Shown here piece after piece: positions 9,598 through 19,045 of a DNA stretch of 64,000 bases (position 1 is its first letter; each line of letters starts with the position of its first letter). Position numbers and translations under genes: made by a program. Origin of the DNA: Novosphingobium rosa NBRC 15208 (GTDB taxonomy: Bacteria; Pseudomonadota; Alphaproteobacteria; Sphingomonadales; Sphingomonadaceae); contig NZ_BCZE01000030.1 in assembly GCF_001598555.1 (NCBI RefSeq), positions 35,592 through 99,591 of the forward strand. Direction: 5' to 3'. The notes under the pieces were generated by a model that made no database searches, had not been told where the DNA came from, and saw only the letters and a list, made by a program, of their open reading frames with translations.

Positions 9598-10211
9598 TGC
9601 ATCCCAATCCCGCCTTCCGCCTGACCGGAGCCCCGCAGGACGACCGCGCGCTGATGGAGCGCCTGATCGCCGAGGTGGGCTTCGGCATGGTCTTCGCCGC
9701 CACGCCCGATGGCCCGCGCGTGGCGCATACGCCGCTGCGCTCGACAGGCGACGGGGCCGTGCAGTTCCATCTGGCGCGCGGCAATGCCCTCACACGCCAT
9801 CTGGGCGGGGCGGATGCGCTGGCGGTGGTGAACGGGCCAGACGCCTATGTCTCGCCGCGCTGGTATGGCGATGATCCCTCTCAGGTGCCGACATGGAACT
9901 ATGTGTCGCTGGAGCTGGAAGGGCCGGTGCGGCGCATGGAGGAGGACGGGCTGGTCGATCTGCTCGAAGCGCTGTCAGCACGCGAGGAAGCCCGCCTGCC
10001 CGAACCGGCATGGACAATGGACAAGCTGGATGGCGATCTGCGCCGCCGCATGCTTTCGGCCATCGTCGGCTTCGAGATGGAGGTGCGCGCGTGGCGCCCC
10101 ACCTTCAAGCTCTCGCAGAACAAGAATGAGGCGCAGCGCGCGGGCGTGATCGCGGGTCTGGAAGAGACCGGCGCGCGCGCCATGGCCGAAATGATGCGGG
10201 GACTGGCATGA
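9597..10211 (+). CDS. PaiB-like FMN-binding protein
   Basis: The 204-residue protein matches the PaiB/FMN-binding negative regulator family: MHPNPAFR at the N-terminus, GPDAYVSPRWY and VPTWNYVSLELEG in the middle, and the FKLSQNKNE motif near the C-terminus. PaiB was described in Bacillus as a negative regulator of sporulation and protease genes; in Gram-negatives the role is unclear and the fold is that of a split-barrel flavin-binding protein. The ATG overlaps the rluC stop (TGATG), and its own stop overlaps the next ATG. Confidence 0.9.
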   Translation: MHPNPAFRLTGAPQDDRALMERLIAEVGFGMVFAATPDGPRVAHTPLRSTGDGAVQFHLARGNALTRHLGGADALAVVNGPDAYVSPRWYGDDPSQVPTWNYVSLELEGPVRRMEEDGLVDLLEALSAREEARLPEPAWTMDKLDGDLRRRMLSAIVGFEMEVRAWRPTFKLSQNKNEAQRAGVIAGLEETGARAMAEMMRGLA

Positions 10212-10867
10212 GTGGGGCTGTTCGTCTGGCCGTCTTCGATTGCGACGGCACGCTGGTCGATGGCCAGCACGAAATCTGCGCGGCGATGGATGAGGCCTTC
10301 CTCACCCTCGGCCTGCGCCCGCCCGCCCATGGCGCGGTGCGCCGCGCGGTGGGGCTCAGCCTGCCGCAGACCATGCGCCACCTCGCCAGCGAGGAAGGCA
10401 TCGAGATCCAGACCGCGCTGGTCGAGGCCTACAAGCAAGCCTATCGCACCGCCCGCGCCGAGGGCCGGGTGAGCGAGCCGATCTTCGCCGGCATCCGCCC
10501 GCTGCTCGATGGGCTGCGCGAGGGCGGCTGGGATCTGGGCGTCGCCACTGGCAAGAGCATGCGCGGCCTGCTGCATTGCCTGGCGGTCAATGCGCTCTCC
10601 GATCATTTCGTCACGCTGCAGACGGCGGACAATCACCCCTCCAAGCCGCATCCCGCCATGCTGCAGGCCGCGCTGGATCAGGCCATGACGCTGCCCGCGG
10701 ACGCCGTGATGATCGGCGACACCACCTATGACATCACCATGGCCCGCGCGGCGGGCGTACGCGCGGTGGGCGTGGCCTGGGGCTATCACCCGCCCAGCGA
10801 GCTGATCGCCGCCGGGGCCGAGGCGGTGGCCATGACCCCCGCCGAGCTGAAGGATATTCTGGGTTGA
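10208..10867 (+). CDS. HAD-superfamily phosphatase (Gph-like)
   Basis: This 219-residue HAD subfamily IA hydrolase has the nucleophile motif FDCDGTLVD (Asp11, Asp13), motif II ATGKS, a Lys in SKPHPAML and the metal motif GDTTYD. The family dephosphorylates small phosphate esters such as phosphoglycolate; the substrate here cannot be read from sequence. It starts inside the PaiB-like stop (ATGA) and ends overlapping the TTG start of the next gene. The pairing of this type of HAD protein with rluC and ATP12 is one I associate with alphaproteobacteria. Confidence 0.93.
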   Translation: MSGAVRLAVFDCDGTLVDGQHEICAAMDEAFLTLGLRPPAHGAVRRAVGLSLPQTMRHLASEEGIEIQTALVEAYKQAYRTARAEGRVSEPIFAGIRPLLDGLREGGWDLGVATGKSMRGLLHCLAVNALSDHFVTLQTADNHPSKPHPAMLQAALDQAMTLPADAVMIGDTTYDITMARAAGVRAVGVAWGYHPPSELIAAGAEAVAMTPAELKDILG

Positions 10868-11082
10868 GCAAGACATTCACCCCCGAGGAGATCGCCAAGG
10901 CGCGGTTCAAGCGCCTGACCTATGTGCGCTTCGGCGGCGTGGTGGTGGCGATGGTGGGCGCGGCCATCGCGGCGGACAAGGTGGCGCTGCCGCATTGGCT
11001 GGGGTTGCTGCTGATCATCATCGGCGTGTTCGATGTGCTGGTCTTCCCCCGCATGCTGGTGCGCCGCTGGAAGAAAGGTTAA
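10864..11082 (+). CDS. small two-helix membrane protein
   Basis: This 72-residue protein has two predicted membrane segments, VVVAMVGAAIAADKVAL and LGLLLIIIGVFDVLVF, flanked by basic residues. The start is a TTG that overlaps the stop of the HAD gene (TTGA), so it depends on coupling. It sits directly before the ATP12 gene. The family is unknown to me; a link to ATP synthase assembly is only suggested by position. Confidence 0.8.
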   Translation: MSKTFTPEEIAKARFKRLTYVRFGGVVVAMVGAAIAADKVALPHWLGLLLIIIGVFDVLVFPRMLVRRWKKG

Positions 11083-11085
11083 GTT

Positions 11086-11781
11086 TTGAAGCGTTTCTAC
11101 AAAAGCGTCTCGGTTGAGCCGACCGAGGGCGGTTTCGGCGTGCGGCTCGATGGCCGCGCTGTGAAGACCGTGGGTGGTCGCCCGCAGGTGGTGCCTGCCG
11201 AAGCTCTGGCGCAGGCCATGGCGGCGGAATGGGCCGGGCAAGGCGAGGAGATCGACACCCGCGTCTTCCTGCTGCGCGATATGGCCGATTACGCGCTGGA
11301 TGTGGTCGCTGCCGATCCCACCGAGGCGATGCGCGCGCTGGCGCCCTATGCCGAGACGGATACGCTCTGCTACCGCGCCGATCCCGATGAGGCCCTGTGG
11401 CAGCGCCAGCAGGCGGAGTGGGAGCCGATCCTGAAGGACGCCGAGGCCCGCTATGGCCTGCGTTTCGAGCGCGTTTCCGGCATCATCGCCAAACCCCAGC
11501 CTGCCGAGACCATGGCGCGGGTGGAGGATCTGCTGGCGGGCAAGGATGCCTTTGCTCTGGCCGCCTTGCGCAATCTGGCGGGGCTGGCCGCCTCGCTGGT
11601 GACGGGCCTGCTGGCGCTGGAAGAGGATGCCGATCTGGCCGCCCTGTGGGATGCCGCCCATCTGGAGGAAAACTGGCAGATCGAACTCTGGGGCAGCGAT
11701 TATGAAGCCGAACAGCGCCAGGAAAAGCGCCGCGCCGCCTTTATGGCCGCAGCGGAGTTCGCCAGGCTGGCACGGGGCTGA
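11086..11781 (+). CDS. ATP12 family F1-ATPase assembly chaperone
   Basis: The 231-residue protein resembles the ATP12 chaperone, which binds the F1 alpha subunit during ATP synthase assembly in mitochondria and alphaproteobacteria. Characteristic segments are MKRFYKSVSVEP, GFGVRLDGRAVKT, LLRDMADYALD, ETDTLCYRA and the C-terminal WQIELWGSDYEAE. The best start is TTG at 11086, preceded by AAGAAAGG. It is the last gene of the rluC operon and is followed by a strong hairpin. Confidence 0.92.
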   Translation: MKRFYKSVSVEPTEGGFGVRLDGRAVKTVGGRPQVVPAEALAQAMAAEWAGQGEEIDTRVFLLRDMADYALDVVAADPTEAMRALAPYAETDTLCYRADPDEALWQRQQAEWEPILKDAEARYGLRFERVSGIIAKPQPAETMARVEDLLAGKDAFALAALRNLAGLAASLVTGLLALEEDADLAALWDAAHLEENWQIELWGSDYEAEQRQEKRRAAFMAAAEFARLARG

Positions 11782-11800
11782 GCCCAGCCCTCTCACGACA

Positions 11801-11830
11801 ATCGGCGCCCGACCGAAGCCGGGCGCCGAT
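11801..11830. terminator. bidirectional hairpin between ATP12 and lipoprotein genes
   Basis: A perfect 11-bp stem (ATCGGCGCCCG / CGGGCGCCGAT) with an 8-base loop lies midway between the two convergent gene ends. There is no long T-run on either side, so efficiency is uncertain. Confidence 0.55.
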
Positions 11831-11864
11831 CAGACCTTCAGCATCGCGCGGAAGCCGGGATCAG

Positions 11865-12485
11865 TTAGCCGATCCACTCCGCAACCTGCCCGGCCAGCGT
11901 GTTGGCCGCGCGGTTCAGCGCCTGAGCCAGATCGCCGCCATTGGGCGAGACGTCGGGCTCGGTCACCTCGAAGCGGTGCATCGTCACCTCGCCATTGGCG
12001 TGATGCAGCACCGCGTCATAGCGGATCACCGCCGAGTGGCTGTGCGCATCGTAACCCATCGCCAGCAGGCGCCCATCGAGGCGGGTTGCGCCGGTGCCAT
12101 CCTCATCCAGCGTGACAGGGCGCTTACCCGTGGCGCGCAGATCCTCGGCCAGCAGATTGCGCAGCAGGCGCGCGGGGCGCTCCACCCAGAAGGAGTCCTT
12201 CATATAGGCGATCGCAGTGGGATTGACCTGCACCACCATGCGCGCCGTCGCCAGACCGCGATCGGTATCCGGCTCGGCCACCACCAGCGTGTCGGCGGGC
12301 TTGAAGGCCGCCTGCGTGCCCTGCGGCGCCTTGGCGTTGGAGGTCAGCGTGTAAAGCTGCGCGGGCGACTTGCCGCCGCCAATGCTGACGCAGGCCCCCA
12401 AAGTCATCAGCGCGAGAGGCGCGGCCCACCGCAGCAGTTTCGCCTTGCTCATCTGAGGCCCCTTCATGGCCAGAACCCCTTTCAT
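11865..12485 (-). CDS. PqiC/YmbA-like ABC-transport auxiliary lipoprotein
   Basis: This 206-residue protein has a lipobox (LMTLGAC) and then SIGGGKSPAQLYTLTS, typical of the ABC_trans_aux (DUF330) family found beside MCE transporters. It is probably anchored in the outer membrane, where PqiC-type proteins complement the periplasm-spanning MCE protein. The upstream ATG at 12485 overlaps the mlaD-like stop (ATGA); an internal ATG at 12452 would give a more compact lipoprotein signal with the Cys near residue 21, so the start is uncertain. It is the last gene of the four-gene lipid-transport operon. Confidence 0.88.
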   Translation of the reverse strand: MKGVLAMKGPQMSKAKLLRWAAPLALMTLGACVSIGGGKSPAQLYTLTSNAKAPQGTQAAFKPADTLVVAEPDTDRGLATARMVVQVNPTAIAYMKDSFWVERPARLLRNLLAEDLRATGKRPVTLDEDGTGATRLDGRLLAMGYDAHSHSAVIRYDAVLHHANGEVTMHRFEVTEPDVSPNGGDLAQALNRAANTLAGQVAEWIG

Positions 12486-13420
12486 GGCTTGTAGACCGGC
12501 ACCTTGGGCGCGGCCAGCAGAGCCGCTCCGCCCTGGGAGTCGAGTTTTTCGGTGATGGCGCGCAGCGCCTTGGTGGTGGCGCGCAGATCGCGGATCGCGG
12601 CCTCGGCCTGAGGCAGCGTGTCGGTGGACAGGCGCGCGGTGGCCGGGCGGGCGGCGTCCAGCTCGGCCTGCAGTGATTCCGCCGCATGCTGCGCCGCGTT
12701 CAGCGTGTCATTCACGTGATGCACGATCGACGGGCCATTGGGGTCCAGCTGCTTGTTGGCATTGGCCGCCACCGACTGGAACTCCGCAACGGCATCCTTG
12801 GCACCCGCCAGCGTGGCGTTGAGGTTGGTCAGCGTCTGGCGCAATTGCGGCGAGGCATCGGCCAGATTGCCGGTCAGCCGGTCGGTGTTCTTGAGGATAC
12901 CGGCCAGATGCTTCTGGTTCTCATCCGTCAGCATGTTGCCCAGCTTTTCGGTCAGCGTGGCCAGACGCTCCATCAGCAGCGGGGCGTTGGTCAGCAGCTC
13001 GCCCAGACCCGAACGCTTGGTGGGGATCACCGGCACGCCATCCGGGCCAATCTCGGTGATGGGCGGGCGGCCCTTCACGCCACCGGCCAGCTGGATGTTG
13101 GACACGCCGGTGAAGCTGCCCTGGATCGTGGCGGTGGTGCCCTCCAGAATGGGGATCTTGTGGTCCAGCGAGATGCGCACGCGGACATAGGAGGGATCGC
13201 GCTTCCACAGCTCGATCTCGGAGATCATCCCCGCCGGAACGCCCGCGTAATTGACCGTCGAGCCCTTGGCCAGACCGTCCACCGATTGCGGGAAGTAGAT
13301 GTCATAGACATCCTGCCTGTCCTTGGAGAGATGCGCCATCCAGATGAAGGCACCGGCCACAAGGGCCAGCAGCGCCAGCGTGACGACCCCGACCCAGACA
13401 TGATTGGCGCGCGTTTCCAT
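12482..13420 (-). CDS. mlaD: MlaD-family (MCE domain) lipid transport protein
   Basis: The 312-residue protein has an N-terminal membrane helix (VTLALLALVAGAFIWMA) and one MCE domain at about residues 38-115 (VDGLAKGSTVNYAGVPAG). A long helical region follows, with LxxxLxx spacing (LATLTEKLGNMLTDENQKHLAGI). It is the periplasmic substrate-binding part of an Mla-type phospholipid transporter, expected to form a hexameric ring on the permease. Only one MCE domain is present, so it is MlaD-like rather than PqiB/YebT-like. Confidence 0.93.
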   Translation of the reverse strand: METRANHVWVGVVTLALLALVAGAFIWMAHLSKDRQDVYDIYFPQSVDGLAKGSTVNYAGVPAGMISEIELWKRDPSYVRVRISLDHKIPILEGTTATIQGSFTGVSNIQLAGGVKGRPPITEIGPDGVPVIPTKRSGLGELLTNAPLLMERLATLTEKLGNMLTDENQKHLAGILKNTDRLTGNLADASPQLRQTLTNLNATLAGAKDAVAEFQSVAANANKQLDPNGPSIVHHVNDTLNAAQHAAESLQAELDAARPATARLSTDTLPQAEAAIRDLRATTKALRAITEKLDSQGGAALLAAPKVPVYKP

Positions 13421-13428
13421 ACTCGTCC

Positions 13429-14313
13429 CTATGCCTTGCTGCCGGGGTTGCTGTCTATCGGGCGATTGTCGTCGCCCGGTTCGCGGCTGGGCGTTGTTCC
13501 CGCCTCACGGCTGGAAAGCGCTGCCCGCCCGCGTGGCCCGGCGAAATATTCCTGAATCCAGGGGTGATCGCTTTTCATCAGTTCCGGAATCGTGCCGATG
13601 GCGATGACCTTCTTGTCGGCCAGCACCGCAACGCGGTCGCAGATCTCATGCAGCGTGTCGAGATCGTGGGTGATGAGGAAGACCCCCAGCCCCAGCGTCT
13701 CGTGCAATTCCTTGATCAGATTGTCGAAACCCGCCGCGCTGATCGGATCGAGACCGGCGGTGGGCTCATCGAGAAACAGCAGTTCCGGATCGAGCGCCAG
13801 AGCGCGCGCCAGACCGGCACGCTTGCGCATGCCGCCCGACAGTTCGGAAGGATATTTGGCCGCCGCCTCAGCCGGGAGCCCGGAAAGCATCACCTTGAGG
13901 CAAGCGATCTCATGGAACAGTTGTTCCGACATCTTCGGGTAGAATTCACGCAGCGGCACCAGCACGTTTTCCGCCACCGTCAGCGTGGAGAACAGCGCGC
14001 CGCCCTGAAACAGCACGCCCCAGCGGCTGCGGATATCGATCTCATCATTGCAGGCCTCGCCCATGCGCTGGCCCAGCACCTCGACCGTGCCCTCGGTGAA
14101 TTGCTGAAGGCCGATGATCGAACGCATCAGCACCGATTTGCCGGTGCCCGAACCGCCGACCACGCCCAGAATCTCGCCCCGCCGCATGGAGAGCGACAGG
14201 CCGTCATGCACGGCATGCTCGCCAAAGCGGTTGACCAGCCCCTCGATGCGGATGATCGCGTCATCGCCGCCGTGCGTATCGGGCTGCGGCGCGGTAACCG
14301 TCTCCTCGCTCAT
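13429..14313 (-). CDS. mlaF: MlaF-like lipid ABC transporter ATP-binding protein
   Basis: The 294-residue ATPase has Walker A GGSGTGKS, ABC signature LSGGMRKRAGLARAL, Walker B ELLFLDEPTAGLDP and the H-loop ITHD. The best-known relative is MlaF/Ttg2A, which powers phospholipid trafficking at the inner membrane. The C-terminal ~40 residues beyond QEYFAGPRGRAAL are a low-complexity extension. Its start overlaps the permease stop (ATGA), and eight bases separate it from the MCE gene. Confidence 0.95.
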   Translation of the reverse strand: MSEETVTAPQPDTHGGDDAIIRIEGLVNRFGEHAVHDGLSLSMRRGEILGVVGGSGTGKSVLMRSIIGLQQFTEGTVEVLGQRMGEACNDEIDIRSRWGVLFQGGALFSTLTVAENVLVPLREFYPKMSEQLFHEIACLKVMLSGLPAEAAAKYPSELSGGMRKRAGLARALALDPELLFLDEPTAGLDPISAAGFDNLIKELHETLGLGVFLITHDLDTLHEICDRVAVLADKKVIAIGTIPELMKSDHPWIQEYFAGPRGRAALSSREAGTTPSREPGDDNRPIDSNPGSKA

Positions 14314-15419
14314 AGCCAGCCGATCTTGGAGAAGAAGACCGCAAAGAAGGCGTCAAGCACGATCACCATGAAGATGCCCTCCACCACCGCCTTGGTGGTG
14401 CGCAGGCCAACCTCTTCGGAATTGCCTTCCACCTTCATGCCCTGATAGCAGCCGGTCATGCCGATGATGAGGCCGAAGACCGGGCCCTTGATCAGCCCGA
14501 CCCACAGATCCAGCACCGGCACCACCTCCTTGATGCGCGAGAGGAAGGTGATGAAGGGAATGCCCAGCGCCAGCTGCCCCAGCACCGCGCCGCCGATGAT
14601 CGAGATCACCGAGGAATAAAAGCCCAGCAACGTCAGCATCACCACGCAGGCGATGACGCGCGGCAGCACCAGCGCCTCCATCGGATCGACGCCGATGGTG
14701 CGCATGGCATCCACCTCCTCGGTCAGCTTCATGGTGCCGATCTGCGCGGCAAAGGCGCTGCCCGAACGGCCCGCGACCATGATCGCCGTCATCAGCACGC
14801 CCAGTTCGCGCAGGGCGAGCCGTCCCGTCAGGTTGATGGTGTAGATTTCCGCGCCGAACTGCTGAAGCTGCACCGCGCCCTGCTGGGCGATCACGATGCC
14901 GACCAGAAAGCTCATCATGCCGATGATGAAAAGGGCATCCACGCCCACCAGCTGCAGCTGGCGCACCAGTGCCGTCATCCGCAAGCGCGAGGGATGCCGG
15001 ATCACCCGGAAGATCGCCAGCACCACCGCGCCCAGAAAGCTGAGCGCCTGTTGCGTGCCGCTGATGCCGCCCAGCACCGCCGTGCCCACTTCGGCGGGCA
15101 CCTTGGTGGCCAGGGGCTCCTCGGGCGGGACGGTCTGGGTGTCGTCGGGCGTGTCCTTCACCGCCTCGATCAGGCGCTCGGCCTCGGGACTCGCGCCCTC
15201 GATGGGGGCATCGAGATCGCGCGACAGGCGGTAGACGATCCAGGCGCCCACCGTATCCACTTCCTCAAGCCCCGAAATATCCACCACGCTGGCCGCATCC
15301 ACGGCGCGCAGTTTGCTCTCGACCGAGGTCAGCGTGGAGACGATCAGCCGCCCGCTCAGCACCAGACGGGCCGCGCCATCGGCCTGATCTTCAAGGGTGA
15401 ATTGCGCGGAGGCAGTCAT
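14310..15419 (-). CDS. mlaE: MlaE-like permease with N-terminal STAS-like domain
   Basis: This 369-residue protein combines a STAS-like N-terminal domain (about residues 5-85, with VDISGLEEVDTVGAW) and an MlaE permease domain from about residue 115 (ISGTQQALSFLGA), including AGRSGSAFAAQIGTM and the ETGCY-like MTGCYQGM region. In other bacteria the STAS part (MlaB) is a separate gene, so this is a natural fusion that I recall in alphaproteobacteria. The frame extends upstream to 15779, but that part has no family similarity; ATG at 15419 gives the expected N-terminus. It heads the lipid-transport operon, divergent from valS. Confidence 0.92.
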   Translation of the reverse strand: MTASAQFTLEDQADGAARLVLSGRLIVSTLTSVESKLRAVDAASVVDISGLEEVDTVGAWIVYRLSRDLDAPIEGASPEAERLIEAVKDTPDDTQTVPPEEPLATKVPAEVGTAVLGGISGTQQALSFLGAVVLAIFRVIRHPSRLRMTALVRQLQLVGVDALFIIGMMSFLVGIVIAQQGAVQLQQFGAEIYTINLTGRLALRELGVLMTAIMVAGRSGSAFAAQIGTMKLTEEVDAMRTIGVDPMEALVLPRVIACVVMLTLLGFYSSVISIIGGAVLGQLALGIPFITFLSRIKEVVPVLDLWVGLIKGPVFGLIIGMTGCYQGMKVEGNSEEVGLRTTKAVVEGIFMVIVLDAFFAVFFSKIGWL

Positions 15420-15564
15420 GCGGGGGGCGGAGATCGCTTCGTGACGGAGGGACTTGGAAGGGTCATGAGGGAAAAGCGGGGCAGGAGCAAGCAGATACGC
15501 GTGAGAGGCCCCGCTTGTTCCGAAAGGCTTGCGCGCGTTTATGCCCGCTGGCAAAGGCCCCAAC

Positions 15565-18300
15565 ATGACCGAGGACTCCACCCAGATCGACAGCGCCGCG
15601 CTTGACAAGACCTTTGACCCCACCGGGATCGAGGCCAAATGGTATGCCCATTGGGAACAGGGCGGGTTGTTCCGCCCCGCCCGCCCCGATGCTGCGCCCT
15701 TCACCATCGTCAACCCGCCGCCGAATGTGACGGGCAGCCTGCATATCGGCCATGCGCTGGACAACACGCTGCAGGACATCGTGATCCGTTACGAGCGCCT
15801 GCGCGGCAAGGACGCGCTGTGGGTGGTGGGCACCGACCATGCGGGCATCGCCACGCAGATGGTGGTGGAACGCCAGATGGAGGCCCGTCAGGACAAGCGC
15901 ACCAACTACACCCGCGAAGCCTTCATCCAGAAGGTGTGGGAATGGAAGGCGGAGAGCGGCGGCACGATCACCGGCCAGTTGCGTCGCCTCGGCTGCTCGA
16001 TGGACTGGAGCCGCGAGCAGTTCACCATGGACCCGCATTTCACCGGTGCGGTGGTGAAGGTCTTCGTGGACCTCTACAATGAGGGCCTGATCTACCGCGA
16101 CAAGCGTCTGGTCAACTGGGACCCCAAGCTGAAGACCGCGATTTCCGACCTTGAGGTGGAAACGCAGGAAATTCAGGGCGGGTTCTGGCACTTCCGCTAT
16201 CCGCTGGCAGACGGCGTTCGCCTTGCCGATGGCCGCGATCATATCGTGGTGGCCACCACGCGCCCCGAAACCATGCTGGCCGATATGGCCGTGGCGGTGA
16301 ATGGCGAGGATCCGCGCTATCAGTCGGTGATCGGCAAGTTCGTCAAGCTGCCGATCACGGGCCGTCTGGTGCCCATCGTGGCCGACGACCATGCCGACCC
16401 CGAGCTGGGCAGCGGCGCGGTGAAGATCACCCCGGGCCATGATTTCAACGACTTCGAGGTGGGCCGCCGCGCCGGCATCGCCGCCGCCGACATGCTCAAT
16501 ATGTTCGACGCCGATGCCAATGTGGTGCAGGTGACGGACGGGCTGATCCCCGCCGAATATCTCGGCCTGCACCGCTTCAAGCGCGATGGTGTGGATGGCG
16601 CGCGCGAGGCCGTTGTGGCCGCGATGAAGGCGCTCGGCCTGCTGGTGCTCCACCCCGGCAAGGCGGATGCCGAGGGCAACATCCCCATGCTGGAGGCCGA
16701 GGCCCGCACCATCCAGACGCCCTTCGGCGACCGTGGCGGCGTGGTGATCGAGCCCTGGCTGACCGACCAGTGGTATGTGAACGCCGCCGAACTCGCCAAG
16801 GCCCCGATCGAGGCGGTGAAGACCGGCGCCATCGAGATCGTCCCCAGGAGCTGGGAAAAGACCTATTTCAACTGGATGGACAACATCCAGCCCTGGTGCG
16901 TGTCGCGTCAGCTGTGGTGGGGTCACCAGATCCCGGCGTGGTATGGCGATGATGGCCAGTGCTATGTCGCGGAATCCGAGGAAGCGGCGCAGGCCAAGGC
17001 TGGCCCGGGCGTGGTGCTGACGCGCGATTCCGATGTGCTGGATACGTGGTTCTCCAGCGCCCTGTGGCCCTTCGCCACGCTGGGCTGGCCGGACCAGACG
17101 CCCGAGATGGTGGCGCGCCACTATCCCAACGATCTGCTGATCTCGGGCTTTGACATTCTGTTCTTCTGGTGCGCCCGCATGGCGATGCAGGGGATGCATT
17201 TCATGGGCGATGTGCCGTGGAAGCGTCTGTACCTGCATGGTCTGGTGCGCGCTTCGGATGGGCAGAAGATGTCCAAGTCCAAGGGCAATGTCGTCGATCC
17301 GCTGGGTCTGATCGACAAATATGGCGCCGACGCGCTGCGCTTCTTCATGGCCGCGATGGAATCGCAGGGCCGCGATGTGAAGATGGATGAAAAGCGCGTC
17401 GAGGGTTACCGCAACTTCGCCACCAAGCTGTGGAATGCCGCGCGGTTCTGCCAGTCGAACGGCATCACGGGCAGCACCTCGGTGGCCGCCCCCGCCGCCA
17501 CCAGCGCGGTGAACAAGTGGATCATCGGCGAGGTGGTCGAAACGCTGGCCGCCATCGACAAGACGATGGAGGACATGCGTTTCGACGCCGCCGCCGCCGC
17601 CATCTACCGCCTGGTCTGGAACCAGTTCTGCGACTGGTACATCGAACTCATCAAGGGCCAGTTCGACGACGAGACCAAGGCTGTCGCGGGCTGGGTGCTC
17701 GACCAGATTCTGGTGATGCTGCACCCTTTCATGCCCTTCGTCACCGAAGAGCTGTGGGAGAAACTGGGCACGCGCGATACGGCGCTGATCGTCTCGCACT
17801 GGCCCAAGCCCGAAGCCACGGTGGATGCCGAGGCCCAGCGCGAGGTCGAGTGGCTGATTGCCCTCATCGGCAATCTGCGCGGCGCCAAGGTGGAGCTGGG
17901 TCTGGCCCCCGGCGCCCGCCTCGAAGCCTATCTGCCCGAGCCGAGCGCCACCACGCGCGGCATCATCGAGCGCAACCCCGGCGCCATCGACCGTCTGGCC
18001 CGCCTCTCGGCCATCCACTTCGCTCCCGCCCCTGCTGGCGCGGCGATGCAGGTGGGCGCGGGTGACGCCAGCCTGATCGTGCCGCTGGAGGGCCTGATCG
18101 ACGTGGCCGCCGAAAAGGCGCGCCTCGCCAAGGGCATGGCGGCATCGCAGAAGGAGCGCGATTCGCTCGACAAGCGCCTGTCGAACCCCGCCTTCGTCGA
18201 AAAGGCCAAGCCCGAGGCCATCGACAAGGCCCGTGCCGACCATGCCCATCATTCGGCGGAAGCCGAACGCTTGGCAGCGGCGCTGGCGCGGCTGGGGTGA
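15565..18300 (+). CDS. valS: valyl-tRNA synthetase
   Basis: ValS charges tRNA-Val and edits Thr. The protein is 911 residues, a standard length. The HIGH motif is in [14 protein letters not shown] (about residues 51-64), the editing CP1 domain follows, and KMSKS is present in [15 protein letters not shown]. The C-terminal coiled coil has [19 protein letters not shown]. An upstream TTG at 15529 and an ATG at 15541 are in frame, but ATG at 15565 has AAAGG at a usable distance and fits the family N-terminus. Confidence 0.97.
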   Translation: MTEDSTQIDSAALDKTFDPTGIEAKWYAHWEQGGLFRPARPDAAPFTIVNPPPNVTGSLHIGHALDNTLQDIVIRYERLRGKDALWVVGTDHAGIATQMVVERQMEARQDKRTNYTREAFIQKVWEWKAESGGTITGQLRRLGCSMDWSREQFTMDPHFTGAVVKVFVDLYNEGLIYRDKRLVNWDPKLKTAISDLEVETQEIQGGFWHFRYPLADGVRLADGRDHIVVATTRPETMLADMAVAVNGEDPRYQSVIGKFVKLPITGRLVPIVADDHADPELGSGAVKITPGHDFNDFEVGRRAGIAAADMLNMFDADANVVQVTDGLIPAEYLGLHRFKRDGVDGAREAVVAAMKALGLLVLHPGKADAEGNIPMLEAEARTIQTPFGDRGGVVIEPWLTDQWYVNAAELAKAPIEAVKTGAIEIVPRSWEKTYFNWMDNIQPWCVSRQLWWGHQIPAWYGDDGQCYVAESEEAAQAKAGPGVVLTRDSDVLDTWFSSALWPFATLGWPDQTPEMVARHYPNDLLISGFDILFFWCARMAMQGMHFMGDVPWKRLYLHGLVRASDGQKMSKSKGNVVDPLGLIDKYGADALRFFMAAMESQGRDVKMDEKRVEGYRNFATKLWNAARFCQSNGITGSTSVAAPAATSAVNKWIIGEVVETLAAIDKTMEDMRFDAAAAAIYRLVWNQFCDWYIELIKGQFDDETKAVAGWVLDQILVMLHPFMPFVTEELWEKLGTRDTALIVSHWPKPEATVDAEAQREVEWLIALIGNLRGAKVELGLAPGARLEAYLPEPSATTRGIIERNPGAIDRLARLSAIHFAPAPAGAAMQVGAGDASLIVPLEGLIDVAAEKARLAKGMAASQKERDSLDKRLSNPAFVEKAKPEAIDKARADHAHHSAEAERLAAALARLG

Positions 18301-18301
18301 T

Positions 18302-19045
18302 ATGCTCGCGCTGGCTACGATAACTCCCGGGAAACCGGAGATTTTTGCCGCGTTGCAAGGTGAAGGGGCGTCCATCGGGCGCCCCTGCGTCTTCCTGCGC
18401 CTGTCGCGTTGCAATCTGGCCTGCCAGTGGTGCGACACCGCTTACACCTGGCATTTCGAGGGCGACAACCGCCTTCACAAGGACGGCATCGCCTTCTCCC
18501 GCACCGACAATCAGGTGACGTGGAGCGAGGAGCAAACCGCCAACCGCATCAAGGAGTTGGGCGGCCATCTGCCCTTCCCGCGCCTGGTCATCACCGGCGG
18601 CGAGCCGCTGCTGCAGGGGCCCGCGCTGGTCAAGCTGCTGGCCCATCTGCCCGGCTGGCGGATTGAAATCGAAAGCAACGGCACCGTGGCGCCCACCGCC
18701 GCGCTCGATCCGCTGATCGCCCAGTTCAACATCAGCCCCAAACTGGCGCATTCCGGCAACCCCGCCGATCTGGCCCTGCCCCCCGCGCGGCTCGACGCAT
18801 GGGCGACAGAACCGCGCGCCTGGTTCAAATTCGTGGTCGCCACGCCCGACGATGTCGAGCAGGTCCGCGCTTTGGCCGCCGTCCACGCCATCCCTGCCGA
18901 ACGCATCTTCCTGATGGCCGAGGGCCGCGACAGCGCCACCCTGCGCGCCCGCCAGATCTGGCTCTCCGATCTGTGCATGCAATTCGGATATTCGCTGACA
19001 GACCGGCTGCACATCCACCTTTCGGGCGATACGAGGGGCACATGA
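18302..19045 (+). CDS. queE: 7-carboxy-7-deazaguanine synthase (radical SAM)
   Basis: QueE contracts 6-carboxytetrahydropterin to 7-carboxy-7-deazaguanine in queuosine biosynthesis. The 247-residue protein has the shortened QueE cluster motif C37-x3-C41-x2-C44 within SRCNLACQWCDTAYTW, the GEG loop near residue 20 (LQGEGASIGRP) and the TGGEPLLQ segment that binds SAM. The ATG lies one base after the valS stop. No other queuosine genes are in the window. Confidence 0.95.
   Translation: MLALATITPGKPEIFAALQGEGASIGRPCVFLRLSRCNLACQWCDTAYTWHFEGDNRLHKDGIAFSRTDNQVTWSEEQTANRIKELGGHLPFPRLVITGGEPLLQGPALVKLLAHLPGWRIEIESNGTVAPTAALDPLIAQFNISPKLAHSGNPADLALPPARLDAWATEPRAWFKFVVATPDDVEQVRALAAVHAIPAERIFLMAEGRDSATLRARQIWLSDLCMQFGYSLTDRLHIHLSGDTRGT

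Noticed and set aside
15463..18438. A 991-codon minus-strand frame opposite valS
   Set aside because: Low-complexity antisense translation; valS has all synthetase motifs on the plus strand.
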